Shown: piece by piece, positions 42,123 to 49,726 of the stretch | How positions within the stretch are numbered: the first letter of the stretch is position 1 | Layout: each line of letters opens with the position of its first letter | Assembly (NCBI RefSeq): GCF_049705945.1 | Contig: NZ_JBNAMV010000004.1 | Coordinates: 682,001 to 746,000, forward strand | Length of the DNA: 64,000 bases | From: Salarchaeum japonicum_A | GTDB taxonomy: Archaea; Halobacteriota; Halobacteria; Halobacteriales; Halobacteriaceae | Direction: 5' to 3' | The notes under the pieces: generated by a model | Database searches by the model: none | What the model was told of the DNA's origin: nothing | The model's input: the letters and a program-made list of their open reading frames with translations, nothing else | Made by a program: the position numbers and the translations under genes

Positions 42123-42130
42123 CCTAAAAT
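42123..42130 (-). promoter_or_regulatory. TATA-like box for the 37-residue gene
   Basis: Minus-strand ATTTTAGG stands 25 bases from the ATG at 42098 in an AT-rich patch (42121-42150) of an otherwise GC-rich region. Confidence 0.5.
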
Positions 42131-42210
42131 TACCCATAGGCATAACGCATCAGGTGTCGGTGGGTGGATGCGCGAGAAGAATAGCGACGGAGAAGAAAGC
42201 GGAACGCGCG

Positions 42211-42744
42211 TTAGGCGAAGTTCTCCTCGTAGAGGTCCTGGGAGTGCTCGATGGCGTCCTTCGCGGCCTGCTTGCCCTGCCAGCCGAGCACTTCGACTTC
42301 CTTGCCTTCTTCGAGATTCTTGTACGTCTCGAAGAACTCCTCAATCTCCTCCTTCTTCTGGGCGGTGACGTCCTCGATGTCGTCGATGTGGTCGTAGCGG
42401 GGGTCCTCGACGGGCACCGCGATGACCTTGTCGTCCTTCTCGCCGTCGTCGTCCATCTCCATCAGGCCGACGGGGCGTGCCTCGATGACGCAGCCGGGGA
42501 ACGTCTGGTCCTTCACGAGCACGAGCACGTCGAAGGGGTCCTCGTCGTCGTAGTACGACTGCGGGATGAAGCCGTAGTCGGAGGGGTAGTGGACGTTCGA
42601 GTGGAGGACGCGGTCCAGCATCACGCCGGGGATGTCCTTGTCGTACTCGTACTTGTTCCGCTCGCCCTTCAGGCACTCCACGACGGCGTAGATGACGTCG
42701 GGCGCGTCGGGGCCGGTTTCGAGGTCTTCCCAGAGGTTCGTCAT
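42211..42744 (-). CDS. ppa: Inorganic pyrophosphatase, class A
   Basis: The enzyme hydrolyses pyrophosphate to pull biosynthetic reactions forward. The 177-residue acidic protein has the family signature DEDPFDVLVL at 67-76 with the metal-binding Asp triad, plus KYEYDKDIPGVMLDRVLHSNVHYPSDYGFIPQ, IAVPVEDPRY and the C-terminal EVLGWQGKQAAKDAI. Length matches soluble family I enzymes. Minus-strand TTTAGG at 42768-42773 is 24 bases before the ATG. It diverges from the PadR-like gene. Confidence 0.96.
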   Translation of the reverse strand: MTNLWEDLETGPDAPDVIYAVVECLKGERNKYEYDKDIPGVMLDRVLHSNVHYPSDYGFIPQSYYDDEDPFDVLVLVKDQTFPGCVIEARPVGLMEMDDDGEKDDKVIAVPVEDPRYDHIDDIEDVTAQKKEEIEEFFETYKNLEEGKEVEVLGWQGKQAAKDAIEHSQDLYEENFA

Positions 42745-42767
42745 GTGGATTCGACTGTGTTGAGTGG

Positions 42768-42773
42768 CCTAAA
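42768..42773 (-). promoter_or_regulatory. TATA-like box for ppa
   Basis: Minus-strand TTTAGG is 24 bases upstream of the ppa ATG. It forms part of a small palindrome (AAAGGGCCTTT at 42771-42781). Confidence 0.5.
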
Positions 42774-42825
42774 GGGCCTTTCGCATCGCTTCCGGCCGTT
42801 GAAACTCTCGACGGCGTGAGAAGCG

Positions 42826-42833
42826 TTTAAATA
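42826..42833 (+). promoter_or_regulatory. TATA box for the PadR-like gene
   Basis: TTTAAATA ends 23 bases before the ATG at 42856, a near-ideal haloarchaeal promoter. Confidence 0.7.
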
Positions 42834-42855
42834 GAGGGATGACATGTGTCTCGGT

Positions 42856-43203
42856 ATGTCAGAGGCACAACGCGCGGTGCGTCAGAACGCCCGCGATCTG
42901 ACTGCGTTCCAGAAGAACATCCTTGTCGTACTCGCTGAGGAGGCCCGCTACGGTCTCGCCATCAAGCGTGAGCTCGAAGACTACTACGGAGAAGAAGTCA
43001 ATCACGGCCGGCTCTACCCGAACCTCGACGACCTCGTCAATAAGGGCTTCGTGGAGAAGTCCGAGCTCGACAAGCGCACGAACGAATACGCACTCACCGA
43101 CGACGGCTTCGAGGCCGTCCTCGACGACATCGAGTGGACGCTCAGCAAGTTCGTCACCGACGACGACCGCGCCGCGACCGTTCGCGACCTCGTCGACAAC
43201 TAA
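42856..43203 (+). CDS. PadR-family transcriptional regulator
   Basis: The 115-residue protein has a PadR winged helix: LTAFQKNILVVLAEEARYGLAIKRELEDYYGEEVNHGRLYPNLDDLVNKGFVEKSELDKRTNEYALTDDG, in which the YG...I and GRLYPNLDDLV motifs are diagnostic. A short C-terminal dimer helix follows. MSEAQRAV at 42856 is chosen because TTTAAATA sits at the right distance; the alternative ATG at 42844 is nearer the box. PadR proteins usually repress a neighbouring gene; here the candidate is ppa or itself. The stop overlaps the convergent gene by four bases. Confidence 0.9.
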   Translation: MSEAQRAVRQNARDLTAFQKNILVVLAEEARYGLAIKRELEDYYGEEVNHGRLYPNLDDLVNKGFVEKSELDKRTNEYALTDDGFEAVLDDIEWTLSKFVTDDDRAATVRDLVDN

Positions 43204-43751
43204 GCCGGATACGGTTTTTCCGCTATTTCGAACACCGCGCGCAGCGACCGCTCCAGCGCGTCTCGCTGTTCGTCGGTCGGCCAGACGTTCCGCGGGTAGT
43301 ACTCCTGCTCGAACTCCCGGAGTTCCGCCTCTGTCGCGGTCTCCATGCGCCGCGAGTAGTGGTTGCCCATGAAGTCCGCGAACGCGCGAGCGTTCGCCGC
43401 CTCGGCGTCCCCGTACGCCTCGCGTACCGATTCGACGAGGCGGCGGTTGTGTTCCTCGACCGACTCCCACTCCTCGGCCTCGCCGCCCCGCGAGAGCGGG
43501 CGTTCCGCGGCGCGGTCGGTGTCCTCGATACGCTCCACGCGGACCGTGCCGTCGTCGAGCCACTCCGTGGGATAGCAGACGAGCGTGTCGCCGTCATCGT
43601 CCTCCCGAACGCGTGCCTCGTAGTCGTGTTCGGCGAGGAGTCTGTCGCGGCGCTCGCGGTACGCGGCGGCCTCCTCGTCGTCGCCGACGCGGCGCGCGAG
43701 CCGAGTCAGGCGTTCCGCCTCGTCCACGGCGTCGTCCGGAGCCTCACTCAT
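43200..43751 (-). CDS. Hypothetical protein of the rnhA operon
   Basis: The 183-residue acidic protein has an N-terminal helical segment (DEAERLTRLARRVGDDEEAAAYRERRDRLLAEH), a middle beta region VREDDDGDTLVCYPTEWLDDGTVRV and a C-terminal helical part with FADFMGNHYSRRMETATEAELREFEQEYYP. It follows rnhA with an eight-base overlap, so the two are cotranscribed, and haloarchaea often keep this pair. No enzymatic motif is seen. It may aid RNase HI or act independently. Confidence 0.75.
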   Translation of the reverse strand: MSEAPDDAVDEAERLTRLARRVGDDEEAAAYRERRDRLLAEHDYEARVREDDDGDTLVCYPTEWLDDGTVRVERIEDTDRAAERPLSRGGEAEEWESVEEHNRRLVESVREAYGDAEAANARAFADFMGNHYSRRMETATEAELREFEQEYYPRNVWPTDEQRDALERSLRAVFEIAEKPYPA

Positions 43752-44337
43752 GGTCGAGCGCCTCGTTCGCGAGGTCGTCGGCGCGGTCGTTCACCTCGCG
43801 CGGGACGTGCGTGAGCGACCAGTCGTCGAACCGGTCGAGCAGTTCGCGCACCCGGACGCGTTTCTCCTTCAGCGTCGGGTCGTTCGTGTTCCACGCGCCC
43901 GTCACCTGCTTCACGATGAGCTGGGAGTCCCCCCGAATTTCGACCTCGTCGAACCCGTAGTCGGCGGCGGCTTCGAGTCCGGTGATGAGCGCGTCGTACT
44001 CGGCCTGGTTGTTGGTCGCACGGCCGATGCGTTCGCCGCCCTCCGCGACGATGCCGTCGCCGGAGACGAGCACCCAGCCGACGGCGGCGGGCCCGGGGTT
44101 CCCGCGGCTCGCGCCGTCGAAGTAGACGTGCACGCGGCCCGCGTGGTCCTCGATGACGGCGGTGATGTCCGTGGGGGTCGCGCCCTGCACGACGACCTTC
44201 TCGTCGTACGCGACCGCGGTCGCGTCCCCGAGGCTCGCGCGCCAGCGTTCGTGATCGGTGTTCCCCTCCTCGACGGACGCACCGGCCTCCTGGAGGCGGT
44301 CGCGGGCGTCGTCGGGGTCGCAGTCGATGACCGGCAT
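43744..44337 (-). CDS. rnhA: Ribonuclease HI, haloarchaeal type
   Basis: RNase HI cuts the RNA strand of RNA:DNA hybrids. The 197-residue protein has an N-terminal extension of about 65 residues and a catalytic domain with Asp74 (YFDGASRGNPGP), Glu113 (NNQAEYDAL), Asp137 (IRGDSQLIVKQ) and Asp187 (RADDLANEAL). The HVPREVNDRADDLA ending is typical. The N-terminal extension lacks the bacterial hybrid-binding motif. The ATG at 44337 is chosen because upstream residues are arginine-rich shadow sequence. Confidence 0.93.
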   Translation of the reverse strand: MPVIDCDPDDARDRLQEAGASVEEGNTDHERWRASLGDATAVAYDEKVVVQGATPTDITAVIEDHAGRVHVYFDGASRGNPGPAAVGWVLVSGDGIVAEGGERIGRATNNQAEYDALITGLEAAADYGFDEVEIRGDSQLIVKQVTGAWNTNDPTLKEKRVRVRELLDRFDDWSLTHVPREVNDRADDLANEALDHE

Positions 44338-44421
44338 TCGCCCGAATCGTGGTGGCTGGGGCGTAAACGCGTTGCGTGTTCTCCGCACCCGCGACCGGTC
44401 AACGTGTAAATTAGTCGGTGA

Positions 44422-44428
44422 TTTTATG
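44422..44428 (+). promoter_or_regulatory. TATA-like box for the second TFB gene
   Basis: TTTTATG lies 29-35 bases upstream of the ATG at 44457, with an AT-rich surround (AAATACTACC). Confidence 0.55.
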
Positions 44429-44456
44429 TGAAATACTACCACACACTGTACGTACG

Positions 44457-45410
44457 ATGACCCGCCCCACTCGCGAGCGGGAGCGCACCGACACCACGGA
44501 GACCCCGTCCGACGTGCGAACCTGCCCCGAGTGTACATCGGAATCGCTCGTTTTGAACGCGGACCGCGCCGAACTCGTCTGTGAGGACTGCGGCCTCGTC
44601 GTCGAGGACGAACAGATAGACACCGGCCCGGAGTGGCGGGCGTTCAATCACTCGGAGCGCCAGGAGAAGTCGCGCGTGGGCGCGCCGACCACCCAGACGA
44701 TGCACGACAAAGGGCTGACTACCCAAATCGACTGGAAGGACAAGGACGCCTACGGCCGTTCGCTCTCCTCCGAGAAGCGGAGTCAGATGCATCGGTTGCG
44801 GAAGTGGCAGGAGCGGATTCGGACGAAGGACGCCGGCGAGCGCAACCTCCAGTTCGCGCTCAGCGAAATCGACCGCATGGCCAGCGCGCTCGGCGTGCCC
44901 CGCAGCGTTCGCGAGGTCGCCTCCGTCATCTACCAGCGCGCGCTGAAGGAGGATTTGATTCGCGGGCGCTCTATCGAGGGCGTGGCGACGGCCTGCCTCT
45001 ACGCCGCCTGCCGCAAAGAGGGCATTCCACGAAGCCTGGAAGAGATTTCGGAGGTGTCCCGGGTGGAGCGCAAGGAGATCGGTCGGACGTATCGCTACGT
45101 CGCGCAGGAGTTGGGGTTGGAGATGAAGCCGGTTGACCCGAAGAAGTACGTGCCGCGGTTCGCGAGCGAACTCCAGTTGTCCGGGGAAGCCCAGGCGAAG
45201 GCGAACGAGATTATCGAGGAGACGGCCGACCAGGGATTGTTGTCGGGGAAGTCACCGACGGGGTTCGCGGCGGCCGCGATTTACGCGGCGTCGCTGTTGT
45301 GTAACGAGAAGAAGACCCAGCGCGAGGTCGCGGACGTCGCGCAGGTCACCGAAGTCACCATCCGCAACCGCTATCAGGAGCAGATAGAGGCGATGGGGAT
45401 TCACGGCTAG
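44457..45410 (+). CDS. tfb: Transcription initiation factor IIB (TFB), second
   Basis: This 317-residue TFB has a zinc ribbon (CPECTSESLVLNADRAELVCEDCG, residues about 22-45), the B-finger/linker EKSRVGAPTTQTMHDKGLTTQIDWKDKDAYG, and two cyclin folds ending VTIRNRYQEQIEAMG. It is closely similar to the TFB at 19-981 across the linker and both cyclin repeats but differs in the first 20 residues and in parts of the ribbon. Different pairings with TBPs would allow promoter choice. The ATG at 44457 is preferred to 44418 because of the TATA-like box. Confidence 0.96.
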   Translation: MTRPTRERERTDTTETPSDVRTCPECTSESLVLNADRAELVCEDCGLVVEDEQIDTGPEWRAFNHSERQEKSRVGAPTTQTMHDKGLTTQIDWKDKDAYGRSLSSEKRSQMHRLRKWQERIRTKDAGERNLQFALSEIDRMASALGVPRSVREVASVIYQRALKEDLIRGRSIEGVATACLYAACRKEGIPRSLEEISEVSRVERKEIGRTYRYVAQELGLEMKPVDPKKYVPRFASELQLSGEAQAKANEIIEETADQGLLSGKSPTGFAAAAIYAASLLCNEKKTQREVADVAQVTEVTIRNRYQEQIEAMGIHG

Positions 45411-45466
45411 ACGGGTGTGTTAGGCGGACCGAAGGGGTTTTTGCCGCGTGATAGAAATGACGGGCC

Positions 45467-46186
45467 ATGAGTAACGCGTGGCGGAATTGGGACCACGTCC
45501 TGAAGGTCGACCCGGACAAGTCGCTCGTCGACGGGGAGACGTTCGAGGACGTGTGTCGAACCGGGACGGACGCCATCGAAGTCGGCGGAACGCTGGACGT
45601 GACCTCGGAGAAGATGGAGCGCGTCATCGACGCCTGCCGCAAGCACGACGTGCCGCTCTACCAGGAGCCGTCGAACCCCGCGGTCGTGGTGGACGACGAG
45701 GCCCTCGACGGGTATCTCGTTCCTATCGTGTTGAACGCGGGCGGCGTGTCCTGGATTACGGGCGCGCACAAGGAGTGGGTGCGCATCGACGACGTGAACT
45801 GGGAGAAGACGACGACCGAGGCGTACATCGTCCTGAACCCGGAGTCGAGCGTCGCGGAGTTGACGGACGCGCAGTGTGAGCAGACGCCGGAGGACGTGGC
45901 GGCGTACGCGACCGTCGCGGAGCGCATGCTCGGCCAGGACATCGTGTACGTCGAGTACTCGGGGACGTACGGCGACCCGGACGTCGTGGGCGCCGCGCAC
46001 GACGCGCTCGACGAGGCGACGCTGTTCTACGGCGGCGGCATCGGCGGCTACGACGCCGCGTACGAGATGGGCGAACGCGCGGACGTGGTCGTCGTCGGCG
46101 ACCTCCTGCACGACGAGGGCTGTGACGCCGTTCGCGAGACCGTCGAAGGCGTCAAAGACGCACACGGAAAGACTATCGACGCCTGA
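45467..46186 (+). CDS. Geranylgeranylglyceryl phosphate synthase
   Basis: The enzyme joins geranylgeranyl diphosphate to sn-glycerol-1-phosphate, the first committed step of archaeal membrane lipid synthesis. The 239-residue barrel has HVLKVDPDKS near the N-terminus, AIEVGGTLDVTSEKM, PLYQEPSNP, YVEYSGTYGDP (glycerol phosphate binding) and LFYGGGIGGYDAA. It belongs to the PcrB/GGGPS group I of haloarchaea. The last 36 bases plus following sequence are repeated 95 bases downstream. Confidence 0.94.
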   Translation: MSNAWRNWDHVLKVDPDKSLVDGETFEDVCRTGTDAIEVGGTLDVTSEKMERVIDACRKHDVPLYQEPSNPAVVVDDEALDGYLVPIVLNAGGVSWITGAHKEWVRIDDVNWEKTTTEAYIVLNPESSVAELTDAQCEQTPEDVAAYATVAERMLGQDIVYVEYSGTYGDPDVVGAAHDALDEATLFYGGGIGGYDAAYEMGERADVVVVGDLLHDEGCDAVRETVEGVKDAHGKTIDA

Positions 46187-46214
46187 CCACCCCACGCTTT
46201 TGGTGGAGATTTTG
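46151..46214 (+). repeat. Direct repeat copy 1: 3' end of the GGGP synthase gene
   Basis: This 64-base segment covers the last 12 codons with stop (VKDAHGKTIDA) and about 28 bases beyond. A diverged copy lies 95 bases downstream. Differences include A-to-G and T-to-C silent changes. Confidence 0.75.
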
Positions 46215-46245
46215 CGAAGCGCGACAGCGCGAGCAAAAGGTCCGC

Positions 46246-46309
46246 GTCAAAGACGCACACGGGAAGACCATCGACGCCTGACCGCCCCACGCGTTTACTG
46301 GAGGTTTTG
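46246..46309 (+). repeat. Direct repeat copy 2: orphan gene tail
   Basis: The copy still reads V-K-D-A-H-G-K-T-I-D-A and stop in frame with itself, but has no upstream coding part. About seven of 64 positions differ from copy 1. The region between copies (46215-46245) holds GAAGCGCGACAGCGCGAG. It is probably a tandem-duplication scar. Confidence 0.75.
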
Positions 46310-46394
46310 TGGCGGTCTTGCGAGTGCTCTCGTCGGTCCGGGTCACGGCGTCGTCCTGAAACGTTTATCCTTGGGGGCGGCCGAGTGAGAGAGG

Positions 46395-47222
46395 ATGAGA
46401 GACGGAGCGCGCGCGTTCGTCCCCGGGCACGTCACGGGGTTGTTCAGTATTCACCGCGACGACGACCCGGCGCGGGCGGGGTCGCGGGGCGCGGGACTGA
46501 CGCTGACGGACGGCGTGACGGTGTCGGTGCGGCCGGCCGACGAGTCCGTGGTGCAGTTGAACGGCGAACGCGCGGACGTGCCGGCGGTCGCGGGTGTGCT
46601 CGACGCGCTCGGCGTGACGGCGCGCGTGGAGGCGGAGACGCCGCTGCCCGTGGGCGCGGGGTTCGGCGTGTCGGGCGCGATGGCGTTGGGCGCGGCGTAC
46701 GCGGCGAACACGGTGTTCGACTGCGGGCGCTCGGAGAACACGCTCGTCCGGTTCGCGCACGCGGCCGAGGTCGACGCGGGCACCGGCCTCGGGGACGTGG
46801 TGGCGCAGGCGCGCGGCGGCGCGCCGATTCGGGAGGACCCGGGCGCGCCTCCGCACGGTCGGCTGAACGGCGTGCCGGAGACGGCGCGCGTCGAGTACGT
46901 CTCGTTCGGCGGGCTCTCCACGTCGGAAGTGCTCTCCGGGGACACCGAAACGCTCTCCGCGGCGGGCGAGCGCGCGCTCGACCGACTGCTCGAAACGCCG
47001 ACGCTCGACCGGTTCGTCGCCGAGTCGCGGACGTTCGCGGCGGACGCGGGCCTGCTGACCGACGACATCGAGTCGGTCGTCGCGGACGTGGTGGACGCGG
47101 GCGGGCGGGCGTCGATGGCGATGCTCGGCCGGACGGTGTTCGCGCTCGGTCACGGGCTGACGGACGCCGGATACGACGCCGAAGCCTGCCAAATTCATCC
47201 GGCGGGCGCGAGGCTCCGGTAA
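46395..47222 (+). CDS. Pantoate kinase (GHMP family)
   Basis: The 275-residue GHMP kinase phosphorylates pantoate in the archaeal CoA pathway. AFVPGHVTGLFSIHRDDDP at the N-terminus, the ATP loop PLPVGAGFGVSGAMALG near 77-93, and a C-terminal SMAMLGRTVFALG are family motifs. It is directly followed by the 4-phosphopantoate-beta-alanine ligase, the next step, after a 38-base spacer with a T7 run. The two replace bacterial PanC and PanK. Confidence 0.92.
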   Translation: MRDGARAFVPGHVTGLFSIHRDDDPARAGSRGAGLTLTDGVTVSVRPADESVVQLNGERADVPAVAGVLDALGVTARVEAETPLPVGAGFGVSGAMALGAAYAANTVFDCGRSENTLVRFAHAAEVDAGTGLGDVVAQARGGAPIREDPGAPPHGRLNGVPETARVEYVSFGGLSTSEVLSGDTETLSAAGERALDRLLETPTLDRFVAESRTFAADAGLLTDDIESVVADVVDAGGRASMAMLGRTVFALGHGLTDAGYDAEACQIHPAGARLR

Positions 47223-47227
47223 ACGGC

Positions 47228-47236
47228 TCTTTTTTT
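47228..47236 (+). terminator. T-rich tract between pantoate kinase and its ligase gene
   Basis: A run of seven T (47230-47236) follows the kinase stop. It may act as an archaeal oligo-T terminator, or as part of the promoter of the ligase gene 25 bases further. Confidence 0.4.
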
Positions 47237-47260
47237 GCCGGGGCGGGCGTGAGAAGTGGT

Positions 47261-48013
47261 ATGAGCGACGTGGACGTCCCGGAGGACCACCCGCGATACG
47301 AGTCCCTCCTCACCCGGCATCGCATCGAGGAGGGCGTCGAGAAGGGTATCACGAGCAAGCAGGGCCTCATCGCGGAGGGTCGCGGTGAGGCGTTCGACTA
47401 CCTGCTGGGCGAGGAGACGACGCCGAGCGCGGACGCGGCGGCGCGCGCGGCGGCCGCACACCTCCTGCTCGCGGAGCATCCCGTGCTTTCGGTGAACGGG
47501 AACGTCGCCGCGCTGGTCCCCGGTGAGATGGTCGAACTGGCGGACGCGGTGGGCGCGGACCTCGAAGTGAACCTGTTCAATCGCACCGAGGAGCGGATGC
47601 GCGCCATCGCCGAGCACCTGCGCGAGCACGGCGCGAGCGATGTGAAGGGGCTCGCGGCGGACGCTCGAATTCCGGGGCTTTCGCACGAGCGCGGGAAGGT
47701 GGACGCGGACGGCATCGGGGCCGCGGACGTGGTGCTCGTGCCCCTAGAGGACGGCGACCGCGCGGCGGCGCTCGCGGAGATGGGGAAGACCGAGATCGTC
47801 GTGGACCTGAACCCGATGAGTCGGTCGGCGCGGAGCGCGGCCGTTCCAATCATCGACAACATCATGCGCGCGGTGCCGAACGTCACGCGACACGCCCGCG
47901 GCCTCGCGGACGCGAGCGACGCGGAGCTCCGCGAAATCGTCGAGGAGTTCGACCGCGCGGCGGCGCTCGCGGACGCGGAGCACCACATCCGCGAGGGTGT
48001 GTCCGACCGATAG
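47261..48013 (+). CDS. 4-phosphopantoate--beta-alanine ligase
   Basis: This archaeal enzyme joins 4-phosphopantoate and beta-alanine to phosphopantothenate. The 250-residue protein has VPEDHPRYESLLTRHRIEEGVEKGITSKQGLIAEGRGEAFDYLLGE, PVLSVNGNVAALVPGEM, VNLFNRTEERMRAIAEHL and the nucleotide-binding VVDLNPMSRSARSA. Start is the ATG at 47261; the much longer open frame upstream is shadow sequence over the kinase gene. Together with pantoate kinase it gives the two archaeal steps of CoA synthesis in one operon. Confidence 0.94.
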   Translation: MSDVDVPEDHPRYESLLTRHRIEEGVEKGITSKQGLIAEGRGEAFDYLLGEETTPSADAAARAAAAHLLLAEHPVLSVNGNVAALVPGEMVELADAVGADLEVNLFNRTEERMRAIAEHLREHGASDVKGLAADARIPGLSHERGKVDADGIGAADVVLVPLEDGDRAAALAEMGKTEIVVDLNPMSRSARSAAVPIIDNIMRAVPNVTRHARGLADASDAELREIVEEFDRAAALADAEHHIREGVSDR

Positions 48014-48024
48014 AACTACGTTGT

Positions 48025-48040
48025 TTTAGGCAGACCTAAA
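48025..48040. promoter_or_regulatory. TTTAGG-N4-CCTAAA palindrome, possible metal-regulator operator
   Basis: TTTAGG, CAGA and CCTAAA form a perfect 6-bp inverted repeat ending five bases before the ATG at 48045. The half site TTAGG/CCTAA is like those of DtxR/SirR-type metal-dependent repressors, which haloarchaea use for iron. The operator would overlap the promoter of the downstream gene. Confidence 0.55.
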
Positions 48041-48044
48041 TCGT

Positions 48045-48824
48045 ATGTGTGGTGTGACGCTCGCCGCCCTCCGGCGGCAACTGGACACTCTCGCGACCGA
48101 CGGTCCCTACCGCGTCGCCTGCCTCGACACGGGCGAGCAACCGTATCCGGTCGCGGGCCGGCAGTACCCCGACCGAGAGACCGCGCGGGACGCCGTGGAC
48201 CTCGCGACCAGGTACAGAAATCGGCTCGCCGCGTACGACCCGCGCGCGCCGACCTACGACCTCGCCGTCGAACACGGTCGAAACCGCGGCGGCGAACCGC
48301 TCCGAGAGGCCTGCGGACGGCTCGCGGGCGCGCTGTTCGACGCGCTCGGGGACTGCGGCGAGACAGACGTGGAGCGCACGATTCTCGACACCTACCTCGC
48401 GGCCGCGAGCGACACCACCGACCCCGACTCGCTCGGCGTCGCGCTCCTCGACACCATCGCGGGCGTGCTGGACGACGCGCTCCCGCCCGCGCGCCAGCAG
48501 GCCGTCGTCGCGCGCGCCACCGACCACCTGCCCGACACCACGGACGCGGCCGCCGCGCTCGACGCGCTCCGCGCCGGGTCGCTGCTCTCCGGATACGCCT
48601 ACCGCTCTCGCCCCGAACAACTCGACCTCCGCCTCGACGGCTACGCGTTCGACGCGGCCGACGAGCGTCTGCCGACGCTCCCGCTGACGGTCGCGCTCTC
48701 CCGCACGGACCGAACGGTCGCCGTCACCGACGCCCGCCGAACGCGCTCGGGTGACTGGCGGCTGTCCGTCTCGCTCGCCGCCGACGTCCCGCGCGGCCTC
48801 GCGCGAGCCGCGGTGACGCCCTAA
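48045..48824 (+). CDS. Haloarchaeal hypothetical, possibly metal-regulated
   Basis: The 259-residue protein has an N-terminal alpha/beta segment (TLAALRRQLDTLATDGPYRVACLDTGEQPYPVAGRQYPDRETARDAVDLATRYRNRL), a central helical domain and a C-terminal beta-rich part (LDLRLDGYAFDAADERLPTLPLTVALSRTDRTVAVTDARRT). No recognised enzyme motif. The ATG follows the metal-operator-like palindrome. It ends with a four-base stop overlap with the convergent thiR gene. Confidence 0.72.
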   Translation: MCGVTLAALRRQLDTLATDGPYRVACLDTGEQPYPVAGRQYPDRETARDAVDLATRYRNRLAAYDPRAPTYDLAVEHGRNRGGEPLREACGRLAGALFDALGDCGETDVERTILDTYLAAASDTTDPDSLGVALLDTIAGVLDDALPPARQQAVVARATDHLPDTTDAAAALDALRAGSLLSGYAYRSRPEQLDLRLDGYAFDAADERLPTLPLTVALSRTDRTVAVTDARRTRSGDWRLSVSLAADVPRGLARAAVTP

Positions 48825-49726
48825 TCGAGGAGCTTTCGGGCGGTTTCGGCGACCGCGGGCGCGGACTCGCCGAGCACGTAGAGCACGGGTTCGATGCCGA
48901 ACCCGCCCGTCTGGTAGAGCACGGTCGCGTCCGGCCGGTCGGCGAGCGCGTCCGCGACGGCCGCGGACACGTCGTCGTACTCCGCGTCGAACTCCGCGGT
49001 GACGTGGCCCTGTTCTTCGAGCGCGGCGACGATGTCCGGGTCGTATCGGAGGTCGAGCGCGGCCGTCGCTGCGCTTCCGTTCGCGCGCGCGGCAAGCAGG
49101 ACGCTCGCGACGTGCTCGGAGACGCCGAACGCGGGCTCTCCCGGCACCTCGATGCGCCCCATCACGTCGAAGATGCGTCCCGGGACGCCCGCCACGTCCT
49201 CCACGGAGTCGGCGTCCGGCAGACACTCCACGAGGTTCGACCCGACGTTCGGCACGAGCGTCGCGAACCCGCTCGCGTGTTCGATCGCGCGGACGCCGCG
49301 GCGGACGCTGGAGCGCACGCGCTCGCGGGCGAGGAGTTCGCTGTCCGGGTCGTGCACGCGGAAGTCGCCCTCGTACTCCGCGAGGTCGGGGACGGCGTCC
49401 TCGTGCAGGCGGGCGAGCACGTCCCCGCGCGCCTCCAGTTGACGAATCAAGACCTCGGCCTCGACGAGCGCCTGCACCGTGCTCATGTCGCCGGACGCCA
49501 GTCCCTCGCCGACGCGCTCCACGAGGTCCCGCACGCGGTCGTCGTCAGCGAGTTCGGCGTTTCGCGCCACGTCCCCCGTCGCGTACTTCGACACCGCCGA
49601 CTGGCTCACGCCGAGCACGTCCGCGACCGCCTGCTGGGTCAATCCCCGTTCCCGGAGGTCGGCCGCGAGCATCGACCGGAACGTGGGGAGGAACTCCTCC
49701 ACCACAAGCTCCTCGACGAACTTCAC
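48821..49726 (-). CDS. thiR: ThiR-type thiamine regulator (HTH plus ThiN domain)
   Basis: The 301-residue protein has an Xre-type helix-turn-helix at about 28-50 (GLTQQAVADVLGVSQSAVSKYATGD) and a C-terminal ThiN domain (VPNVGSNLVECLPDADSVEDVAGVPGRIFDVMGRI, ...YQTGGFGIEPVLYVLGESA). ThiR proteins sense thiamine phosphate through ThiN and repress thiamine synthesis and transport genes. The ThiN domain lacks the fused ThiD kinase seen in ThiDN. It overlaps the dcd gene by ATGA, an odd partner, since dcd serves pyrimidine deoxynucleotide synthesis. Confidence 0.9.
   Translation of the reverse strand: MKFVEELVVEEFLPTFRSMLAADLRERGLTQQAVADVLGVSQSAVSKYATGDVARNAELADDDRVRDLVERVGEGLASGDMSTVQALVEAEVLIRQLEARGDVLARLHEDAVPDLAEYEGDFRVHDPDSELLARERVRSSVRRGVRAIEHASGFATLVPNVGSNLVECLPDADSVEDVAGVPGRIFDVMGRIEVPGEPAFGVSEHVASVLLAARANGSAATAALDLRYDPDIVAALEEQGHVTAEFDAEYDDVSAAVADALADRPDATVLYQTGGFGIEPVLYVLGESAPAVAETARKLLD

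Noticed and set aside
46374..46379. TTTATC as TATA box of pantoate kinase
   Set aside because: It is only 16 bases from the ATG, so transcription would start inside the gene; the true promoter is unclear.
46307..48013. 568-codon frame covering the ligase and the kinase gene
   Set aside because: Only the C-terminal 250 codons match the ligase; the N-terminal part is out of frame with pantoate kinase and arginine-rich.
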